A DNA stretch of 64,000 bases from positions 15,566,001 to 15,630,000 of the forward strand of contig CM045733.1 in NCBI GenBank assembly GCA_024760905.1. Direction: 5' to 3'. Source of the DNA: Plotosus lineatus (Eukaryota > Chordata > Actinopteri > Siluriformes > Plotosidae). Below the pieces are notes generated by a model that was not told the origin of the DNA, did no database searches, and saw only the letters and a list, made by a program, of their open reading frames with translations. The first letter of the stretch is position 1; each line of letters opens with the position of its first letter. The position numbers and the translations under genes were made by a program. This document shows, piece by piece, positions 11,301-22,400 of this stretch.

Positions 11301-12930
11301 TAATGGATGTGGTAAAGGAAGACATGAAGGTCGTTGGAGTCAAAAAAGATGATGCAGAGGACAGGGTGAGATGGAGACGGATGATTTGCTGTGGCGACCC
11401 CTGGAGGGAGCAGCTGAAAGGAAAAGAAGCAGTGTAGTTTTCAAAAATGCCCACTAGAGGAACGTACTGTATTGCATTAGGCATGACACGACTGAATTCA
11501 GGTATTAACTGCATTAAGTCCGAGCAGCCCCCCCCCCCCAGCTGGAGCACAAAACAGAATTTTAGACCGATAGTTAGAGCGTTACAAACGAAAGAAGCTG
11601 TGATGTTGATGAGTTAATCCTCTGGCGTAGAGCTGAGCGTGCTTTTGTTTATTGGGAGTAAATGAGAATAGTGAATTCAGGTGTGTGCTCTCGAGCAGCT
11701 CAGCCACGCCCCTCAGGAAGTAAACAGTTAGTGAGAGGCACAGCGCCAAAATCAAAGTCAAACACCGACCATAACAAAAAGGACATGAAAGATTAAGAAA
11801 TGTAATAAATTGGATAAACAAAACACTATGAGAAACAAGCTACACTACAGTAAATAAAATATAACATACAAACATTTTAAACATTACCTTAGGTCATGTG
11901 CTGGAATAATAATTAAAAAAGACTAATAATTGAGTGTTTTACAACAGTTCTTCTTCAGCAATGACGTGACTTCAGAGGAAACTGTCGTTTCTTCCGGAGA
12001 AAGTCTTATTTCTTCAGAAGAGACATCCAACCTCATTACCTTTTTCTGGTGCTTAAGCAGGCGTTTGAGTGACATCATAGAACTTAACTGGTAATTAAAA
12101 CGTACTAAAAAAGGCTCATTGCCAACTTGTGTGCGAACGAGGAAAAAGGGTCGTTACATCACCTCAACCAATCAGCAGGAAGGACAGCCATTGGCTGAAT
12201 TTGAATCGCGTGTGAGTTGCTCGGCGGTCCGTGAATACTCAAACCGCAAATAGTCAAGGGCCTACTGTATTCAGGATGCCACCATAATTCAGTACAGTCT
12301 CTTTTAATTACAAAGGCCACGTAGGTTTTACTTATGGTGCAGTTTATCTGTCTTTTAAAATCCCAGTCGCATTCAACCACATTCCCCCAACATCCTCAGA
12401 AAATTGTTCGGACGCAGTAGGAACTTGTGTAGACAAGTAAACAGTGATGAGGTGGTTGCTTCAGGTGGCAGTAAGAACTTCAAAAGAACACAGTAATGAC
12501 ATGACTACAGGCCATGTTGTACAAGTCTGATGCAGACGAGTTGAACGCAGGGGACGACAGGTTTATACATGTATGACAGTATATGCATTATACATGTATA
12601 GACAGGTATGTGCATGTAAATGTGTTTTTGTTTTTTTCTTCCTGGGGGGGCACCACAGAAAATAATTGAGAAGCACTGGTTTGTGGGCTATTAACAAGAG
12701 TTGATGTGCTGAATCAGTCTTCCAGAATATTCCATTAGGGCCTGAGTTGGAGATCGTGCTCTTGTAAAGTGATGGGTTATAGAGTCTGATTCAGGGATCA
12801 ATTGCTCACCAATTCCTCAGTACTTGGACTAATTCAACCGGTTTGGTTGTAGTGTTTTCTCTCACTTGTGCTACATGGTGTGAGTGGCGAAGTGTTCTTG
12901 GTCTGTCTCTCTACTTCTGTGTGTGTGTAT

Positions 12931-13002
<72 letters not shown>

Positions 13003-16000
13003 AAAAATAGATTAGGTCAAATATACCAGTTTGTGTTGGGTTATGAGTTTGGGAGGGGGTTGGAACGGATTAATTGGTTTTCTGTTATTTCTGATGGGAA
13101 TTTTTGTTTCATCTAACGAAGATTTTGACTTGCGAGCTCGCCTTCGGAATGGATTAATTTTGTAAGTCAAGATACCACTGTGTGGAAATAAGCTTTTATT
13201 TCGATTTTGTGTGTATATGTATGGGTGGAGGGGTCTACTTTTTTCATTTATTTATTTTGAGTTTACGTTTCTGTTGTACCTCGGTGCTGTTAAATTCTTA
13301 TTTCTTACTGTTTTGGTGTTGATTCGGTTTCTAACTGTAGTGCTGACAGGAATGTAAAATCACAGGTTCATGTCAATACATTTGTTCTAATTGTTTCCAT
13401 AGCAACAGCTTACTCCGGTCTTATGACGGATGCTTCACATAACACTGATTTTTTTTTCCTCCCCACCTGTGTGGGTAACAGTAACAGCATTATAAACGAT
13501 CTCATTATTATTTATAGTTCAAATTAAAGTGGTACCTTGGTTGTCAAACGCTTTGGAGGTCGAACAAATCGGAATTCGAACAAAAAATCTGGGATTTTTT
13601 TTTTTTGTCTTGAAGTCAAACTCAAAATGTGAGTGAAAAAACGAGACCGAGAGTGAGGGGGAAAAGTGCACGACCTCTGGAAATCGGTCACTTTTGACTG
13701 TACTTGACCACTGTGTGGATGTGCTTGTTCCTGTTCTACAAAGTACAGTATACAGTGGTACCTTGCCTTACGAAATTAATCCGTACCAGAGCCTTTTTCG
13801 TAACCTGCATTTTTCGTAAATTGAACTGCATTTTACATGTAAAACGTGATTCGTTCCAAGGCTCCCAATACTACCCCCTAAACCCTTTAAAAATTATGAA
13901 AGCATTCCTTTTTTAAGGCCTCCTTCTGCTTCGATATCAGATCGATGGTAGACAGGTTTGGCCATATTCCTTTGCGATATCGCTCGAGCCCGTTTCTTCT
14001 TCACTCTATCGGAAATCACACACTCGCGTGTGTGCGCACGCCCGCGTGTGTTGACCATGTCTTCTTAGCAGAGTTATAATCTTACAATTGTTTATGGATG
14101 GTTAAAAGCCTGAGTCAAGAAATAAAGTATAAAACAACCGTAACGCTGTCCTTTTCACGAAAAGCATCATGGTGGATTCAGCTCCATAATAGGCAATGGG
14201 AGGTAGCTGTGTCAACCCTCCTTGCCAATGGGATCCCTGTCCAAGATGCCGTCAGGTGGACATGTCCAAGATGGCGCTCGAGTGAAGGCGACATGAACGA
14301 CAGCTCAGTTAGCAGCCAATAGGAGGCCAGTGGGGCAGGATGTTTGAACGTCATGGGAGAGCAGCTCGTGCATTCTTTGAATGTTTAAATTTTTAAGATG
14401 GCATGTTCGTAACGTGAACTTGTTTCATATACAGAGACAAAAATTTTAGGAAAATGTGTTTTGTAATCTGCATTTTCCGTTTGGTGAGACTTCCGTAAAG
14501 TGAGGTACCACTGTACCGTGTTTTGTTTTGTTTTTTTGTTTACTCGATTAGATTAGCTAATAAACATCTCCAAAGTAAGCTACTGAGAAAAGGTCAGTTG
14601 TGTGGAAAACTGTTGCGTTTAAGAAAAAGCTGATAGCTAAGCATGAATCAGGCGTGCGTGTTACTGATCTTGCTAAGGAATATGGCATGGCTAAATCAAC
14701 GATATGTGCGATTCTGTCGAACAGAGAGTGTTAAAGGCAATGATGTGGCGAATAGCTCGACGGTTATCTGCAAACAAAGACCGCGAGTGCTGGAGGAGGT
14801 GGAAAAATTCCTGTTCCTATACATAAACAAGCAGCAGTTAGCAGGAGATAGTGTTAGCGAGGATGTGATCTGCTGCAAAGCTCGTGAAATCTACGATGAT
14901 ATCGTGAAAAAAGACCCAAGCTCGAATCTTGAAGGGTTCCACTTTAAAGAAAGTTGAGGCTGGTTCAAAAATAAACCAAAAAAACAAACAAACAAAAAAA
15001 GACAAAATAAATTAATCTTAAGAATTGTGTGTTTGTCCTGTTGTTTCACATTTAATATACTATTTGAGATATAAAGGATATTATGAAATAACATTGTTTA
15101 AAAAAGGTAGTTTTCTAGCATCTTGGAACAGATTAAAACCGTTTACATTATTTGTAATGGGAAAAGCGCATTTGGAATTCGAACAGCCTTCTGGAACGGA
15201 TTAAGTTCGAGAACCGAGGTATCACTGCATTTCATCTGCATTTAGTCCATCCAGAGTGCGCGCACACACTCTGAGCAGTGGGCTGCCACACACATTAGGG
15301 CCACCCACAGAGCAGTTGGGGGTTCGGTACCTTGCTCAAAGGGCACTGCAGTCATTTTTAATCTGGAATTTTGTGGGGGGTTTTTTCAAGGTCAGTCAAA
15401 ACTCGTACAGTGTGAAATGGCTGAAATAAAATAATCTTACACTCACTTCCTTGAATCAAGTCCTCATGAAATTGACACGTAAATCATTCACTAATTAAAT
15501 GGTGCAGTAAGTCGTACAACTGCTTTTCTTCTGTTATAATTTGAATATACTTTCAGTAATTTGCATAAGATTTATGGAGGACCAAATATGACGTTTTACA
15601 CCGGCGGGTCGTAGGCCTTCCCTTAGTCCATGCGTTCAAAACACACAGCGCCCCCATTGGCACCTGATATCCTGATCTTCCTCCACATCAAGTTTTATGA
15701 ACTTGGAGATAACAGGAAGTATCTTGTCTGGTGACTATCCGCCAAGCATTAAATGGAAAAAGTAAATCCGCGGCAAATCATTGAAGTCCAAGATGAATGA
15801 AGCCTTTACGAATGTGCGGCGTAATCACCTTCAGCATGAGAAGAGGAACACTACCTCGCATCAGGCTGAATCACATGCCCTCCTGTTATTGATTACCTTC
15901 CTACACCAGCACATCCCCAAGTGATTTATCGCATACTTTAAAACAATTGATTCCCTACTTAATATGTAGATAACGTTTATACAATGCTTTATGCACAGTC

Positions 16001-16427
16001 CAGATAAAGCTGCTCCATGTTGCGTGGACAGTGGTGGAGTAGTGGATAAGGCGGTGGGTTAATGATCTGAAGGTCTGTGGTTCAGTCCTTACTGTCAACA
16101 CTGTTGGGCCCTAGCGCAAGGCCCTTAACTCTAAATTGCTCAGCTGCATTAAAAAAACAGACAATTATAAGCTGTGGATAAGAGCGTCTACCAAATGTAA
16201 TATTTCAGGTTTATTTTTACCAGATAAATAATAAAATGAGTGATTTTATAGTTTTTTATCATTCGAAGCAAAGTTAAGATTTACTATGCACAAAATATCC
16301 CATCAGTTTAGCAGAATTATTCATGAGGGATGATTGCCTCTCTCTAGTGTGCGCATGTGTGTGTGTGTGTCTCTCTCTTTGTGCTGGGTGACAATGAGCT
16401 CTCTGCTCAAGGTGAACTCTGCACTCT

Positions 16428-16465
<38 letters not shown>

Positions 16466-19400
16466 GATGCAGTGATTTTTTTTTTTTTTTTTTTTTTTTT
16501 TTGGTGGGGGTGAGCGGGAGAGCAGGACTGGAACGATGCCAGGTTGAGTAATCATGAGTGGGGGGGGAGAGAGACACGAACACATGGAAAGAACAAGAGA
16601 AAGAAAGCGAGACCGGCACAAAAAGAAATGGGGAAGAGAGAGGGGGACACATATGGGGGGGAGGGTGTTGTACACTGTTATCTGATCAATTAATCAGCCA
16701 GTTAGTGCTCCCTGACAGGCTCTGTGCTCCTCAGCTGTTTGACATGCGTCTCGGTCAGAATAAGATTAAAGCCTGGTTAGATGACCTTGAAGCTGGAGAA
16801 CGATCTTGCTGAGCCTCAAAGAGGAAATTAAAGTGTCCCAGTGACTGTTGTGACAATATTTTTTCCAAAAATACAAGCTCTGAGCCGACAAAAAATTAAA
16901 TAAATTGATACATCTGAAGCACACTCGGCGTTGTAAATGATATAATTTTGACTTGATCTTCTCCTTTCGGCTGTTCCCTTCAGGGGTCGCCACAGCGAAT
17001 CATCTGCCTCCAGCTCACCCTGTCCTCTGCATCATCTTCTCTTACACCCACTACCTTCATGTTCCCCTTCACCACATCCATAAATATTCTCTTTGGTCTT
17101 CCTCTAGGCCTTCTGCCTGGTAGTTCCAACCTCGGCATCCTACAACCAATATATTCACTATCCCTCCTCTGTACATGTCCAAACCATCTCAATCATCCCA
17201 CGTCTAATTCAAATATGTACCTTAACATCTGTCTGTCTTCCTTTCAGCTTTTTCCCTTTTACTCGGGAGTTGCCACAGCGAATCATCTGATTCGCACGTT
17301 TGATTTGGCAGAGGTTTTTACGTCCCTTCCTGTCACAACCCTTTTAGCAAGGGACAGAAACATGCTGATGACTTTGCAGCTACTCTTTACGAAAGTCAGC
17401 AATGGTTCTTTTACATGCCTCTCACCATAGACAGTGAGAGACATGGCCCGCCTTTGATAACCCAGTTAGCCGCACTGGGGGGACAGTGACAACCTTGTGG
17501 AGAGTGGGACTCGAACCCCCAACCTTTGGATCAGCGATCCAGCGCCCTATACCACTAGACCACCGTTGCCCCTATGTACCTTAACATCTAACCAACAGTT
17601 ACTTTTTAGTAACAGGGGCACCCTGGTGGACAGCAGAATATTTTTTTGGCTGTTTGAAATAGTTGGAGGCAATCAGCATCACAGCAAGAAGACATCTCCG
17701 TGCAAAGTCTGTCTGTTCTCAACACGGTTGCGTGGGTTTCCTCTGGGCACTCCAGTTTCCTCCCACAGTAAAAAAAACAAATTACACTGTAGGCTTATTC
17801 ACCCCTGAGTGGAAATGGTTGTGTACGTGTTAGCTCTGCAATGGCCTGGCGAACTGTTTAAGGTGTAAACCGCCTATTCCCAGAGTCGGCTGAGATGGAG
17901 GCCAGTCTCCCTGCGACCCCTAACTAGTATTAAGCATTTTAAGAGAATGTAGAAGTGTCAATCAAGGCCTGCATCCCAACTCCAGCCTGACACTACTTTT
18001 ATGTGGCTCATGACAAAGAATATGATTATCATACATTATTTGTATCTAGCATAACCATGAAATGTAATTAGTCATCCTTCCTCTAGGTGGCAGCAAACCC
18101 TTTTAAGTCAACAGCTACTTATCAATGGCGCAAGGAAAATTTGCAAGTTAGCTCATTGCCGTCGAGTGTTGCCAGATAGGAAGGATGACATTTTTGAAAT
18201 GGCTGTTCGGTGGTCATTCAGCCTTTGGTGACCTGGAAATTCTGTGACGCAGCCCTCACCAATTTACCCTTGCGTCCCTGATTCAGTGATAGTTTACAGA
18301 TATAATAAGAACAGCATGGTGTGATTGAGTTTTCATTGTGACGAATCACATCTCCAGTCGCACTGAACAGATTGGACCAGGGCTGCAACTAACGATTGTT
18401 TTAATAATCGATGGATCGGTCAATTTTTTTTTTTTTTTATTAATTCAGAAAGCACAAACATTTTTTTAAAATTTCCATTTCTATATTCAGAAATAGACCA
18501 TTTGTTTTCAGATTGCCAGTCCATACGTGAGTAACTGAGTGTATATCTATGTAGTTATTTGTTAATTTGGTGATAGTTAATCATAGTATAACATTCATAT
18601 AAATAATCTACTCATATACAGGGATCCCTCACTTTCCGTGGTTAATTGGGACAGAGAACCCCCCCCGTGACCTTCACTTTCCGCGAAGTAGGATCCCCCC
18701 GCCCCAACTGATGTATACGTACATGTATATATCAATGAATACATATTGAACGCTATAAATGCTTATAATGACAATTAAACATTAAAAAATAATGCATAAG
18801 ATGTAAATAAAATAAAAATACACATGTACATTTTTATGTGAGGTGCACATCTGAGTGTGTGCACGTGCATCTGTGTACACACTCAGATGCACGCCTCATA
18901 AAAATGTAAGTAGTTTACATGGGGTTTTTTGGGTTTTTTGCATAATTGGCCTTGTTTTTGCGGCATCCCCCCCCCCCATTCTTCCTTAATTTCCTTATTT
19001 TTAAAATTTGATTACTTAAAAAAAAAAAACACGATGCACCAAAGCTACATGAATTGAAGCGTAAAGCCGCGAGGGATCCGTGTGTGTGTTTCTATAGTTA
19101 TTATTTATTAATATACTTTTATACATGCTGTGTGTGTGTGTGCCTATAAATGTTTGGGTGGTTTTAGTTAAAGCAGACACTTTTTTCATCTGTGTGATTT
19201 TTGACAACAATCAGATCACAGATGGTGATTTTATGCAGAAATGTGAGAAATTCCGAAAGGTTCAGATACTTTTTCATACCACTGTATATTAACATTTAAT
19301 AATAATAATAAAACAGAATAAACACTAAGTCGACTAACCCTTAAGATCATGAAGTGGTGATTAACAGAGGGAGGAGGAGAATTTCGTGCATGTGCACGCT

Positions 19401-22400
19401 ACAAATGCCAGCAAGGAAAGTGCAATTGCGCATTCTCTACAGGAGATGGCAGTGGTGCTCTGACTGTGTTTCCTACACCATAGGAAACAAATAAGTGCAG
19501 TACAGTATGACAAAAAAGCATGTTCCCCAGGGTCATTACCCCGGTATCTCACTCGGGCACTATTTGAGAAGCACTGGCCTTTGTCTGAGCTCATCACGAG
19601 CCTTTCCTCGCTGGCATTTTTAGCGTGCACATGCAAAAAATTCACCTCATGCATGCCCACGTGACATCTTCACGCAGTCGATGATTGGAAGGGTTAGTTG
19701 ACTTATTGTTTATTCTTGTTTTATTATTACTATTAATGTACATGTATTATTATTAAATATTTATTGCTTTTACATGTTTATCTTTAATATATTGGGCCAA
19801 ATGTACATGTTTGTGTCGGGTTACATGAGTCTGGGAGGGGGTTGGAACACATTAATCGGTTTTCTATTATTTCCGATGGGAATTTTTGTTTTATGTAACA
19901 AAGATTTTCACTTCCGAGCTTGCCCTCAGAACGGATTAATTTCGTAAGTCAAGACACCACTATTTCAACTTTGATGCAAATTGTATATTCTAAAGAATTA
20001 GTAGAGATGTTTTCTTCTCCACTCTATTAGCATTTCTACATTGATCATCATGAAGGTCCATTGCTTCTATAAATAATACAGCAATTTCTCAGCACTCAAC
20101 ATGAGTTTCTAATGCTAAAGTAAATTATTAAATGCTAATTAACACACATTCCGGTCAAGGTTAAACAGCCTCATCAGGAACTTGACCTCTGCTATCTTGA
20201 CTTGCTGGACCTACTTTAGATCATGTGACAAGCAAATGCACTTGTGTTTACTACTCGGAGCTCATTAGCTGCCCAGGCTGAGTGCTGAGGTTCGTTCTCG
20301 GTGTACAGAAATGGCAGAATGAGCTGATTCATTGCATTGTGGGCTTTCGTAATAAACGGATATATATATTTCTCACACATACAGTGCTACCTCACCTTAC
20401 GAAATTAATCCATTCCAGAAGTGGTTTCATAACCTGGATTTTTCGTAAGTTGAACAACATTTTGCATGTAAAAGGCCTGATTCATTTCAAGGCACCCAAT
20501 ACTACCCCCTAAACCCTTTAAAAAATTATAAAAGTATATCTTTTAGGGCCTCCTTCTGCTTCAATATCGTACCGACGGTAGACGGGTTTGGCCACATTCC
20601 TTTGTGATATCACTCGACTGCATGCCACGAGCCCGCTTCTTTTCACTTGCACCAGGAATCACATGTGCTCGGGTGTGCGTACGTGTGTTGACCATGTCTT
20701 CTTAGCGGAGTTATAATCTTACAAATGTTTATGCAAGGTTATAAGCCTGAACCAAAAAATAGTTGCAATGAGCACACTCGGAAAAACTCATGAAACAACA
20801 GTAACTCTGTCCTTTACAGAAAAGCATCATGGGTATTATGGAGATGCAGCTCCATAATAGCACATGGGAGAGAGCTGCGTCATCCCTCCTAGCCAATGGG
20901 AGGCCAGCTGGGCGGGATGTTGGGAGATGGCCAATGGGAGGCCAGCGGGACAGGATGTTGGGAGATTGTGCGAGTTGCTCTCCCATTGGCTTTGTTTGAA
21001 TTTTTGAGATGGCGCTTTCGTAACGTGAATTTGTTTCATATCCAGAGACAGAAATTTTAGGTAAATGCGTTTCGTAACCTGGATTTTTGGTTTGTTGGGA
21101 CTTTCGTAAGGTGATGTACCACTGTATGTATCCATGTACGTGTGTAATAAATATATATAATTTTTTTTCCCCTTCAAAACAGAATACATTTAGGATTCTG
21201 TAGTCTGCTGATGGGCGGCTTCCTCATCAATAATAATTCCTGTTTTCTTTTAAGATGCTCCCGCTTCACTGTAGCGCTCCCGTGGCGAGCCATCTCACTT
21301 TTACAAAGCCTGCATTCAACACATTGCTCTCAAACTTTTGAAGATTTCAGTCGAACACTTGTTTTCTATCCCAGTCACTGGAAGTCGACTAAGCCATGTA
21401 TTTGTAATGTTTATGAAGATGAAAAAAATTCCAGGCGCACGTATGACACGTCCGTTCAACTCCGTACTGAGTGACGCTTGTCTGTAGTGGTTGATTACAC
21501 AATCGCGAGACTATTGGACAAGATTTGTTGCCAACATTTTTAATAATCAATTTTTATCAATTCGTTGCTGCAGCACTAGATCGCACATCTATTTTGAACT
21601 TGAAGTAGACAATAGTTGCATGTATAAGTACAATATGACAGGAACCACAGTGACCTGATTGATCTGGCATGTCGGGATTGAAAGGATTGTTCCGTGTGAA
21701 TAGTGCTTGAACAAAACCACTGATTACACCAAAGTTGCAAGTGAAAATGTGCAGGAATAATTTTTTTATTTTTTTTTCTCGTTCAGAGTGTAGCAGCAGA
21801 ACAGTGGTCATGATTCATGCTGCTGAATCGAGGCCAGATTTTTGTACATTGTTCGTTTCTGCTGTAATATTTTCCCAAGTGGCCATGTTGTTTTTTCTTT
21901 CCCCTCCATCCTGTATAAAAAAGGCATGCGCAGGGGTGTTATTGTGCTTTATCAGCATGTATTTAGAGGGCAGATCTTAATCCTGCCTTGTTTTGTTATC
22001 CAACTGATATTCGACTCCAATTGAAACCTGCAAACGCTGCTTCTGCATCTGCATATCTATCTTTTTTTTTTTTTTTTTTTTTTATAGACCCTATTTATTT
22101 GTTTCTCTCACTCACTCTGTCTGCCTGCTAAGATGTGTAATTAATGTTCAGTCAGGGGTGAAGAATTTGCACACTGGCTCTGAATACAGAGGTGATGTAA
22201 TGAGCTAAAAGCAGACGTGCCATATTCATGACGCCGGTCTCCAACACTAATGAGCCTGGAGCTGCATTCTGGCATAATGTCTGGGACACACACGTACACG
22301 TGTACACTGTGACATATTTCCGGGATCTTGGGGAGGGGGGGTGTTCAAAGTAGATTTTCATGCTTTTTTGTTCCATCCGATTCCCCTGGGAATCTGTTCT

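Larger units (their letters stand above)
13527..15227 (+). mobile_element. Tigger/pogo DNA transposon relic with nested element
   Basis: The left end reads agtggtaccttggttgtcaa and the right end gttcgagaaccgaggtatcactg; these are imperfect inverted repeats. The interior contains a decayed transposase (14620-14957). Another pogo-type element (13753-14513) has jumped into the left half. Tigger/pogo elements move by cut-and-paste using a DDE transposase with an N-terminal CENP-B-type DNA-binding region (family knowledge). Confidence 0.75.
18378..21578 (+). mobile_element. hAT-type transposon shell with three nested elements
   Basis: Left end CAGGGCTGCAACTAACGATT with 'aataatcgatggatcgg'; right end '...aataatcaatttttatcaat' and 'cgttgctgcagcactag', the inverse. 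Flanks GATTGGAC and GATCGCAC look like a worn 8-bp target duplication (6 of 8). Family C (18619-19082), family D (19370-19961) and family A (20382-21124) elements lie inside. No hAT transposase frame is left. Confidence 0.6.
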
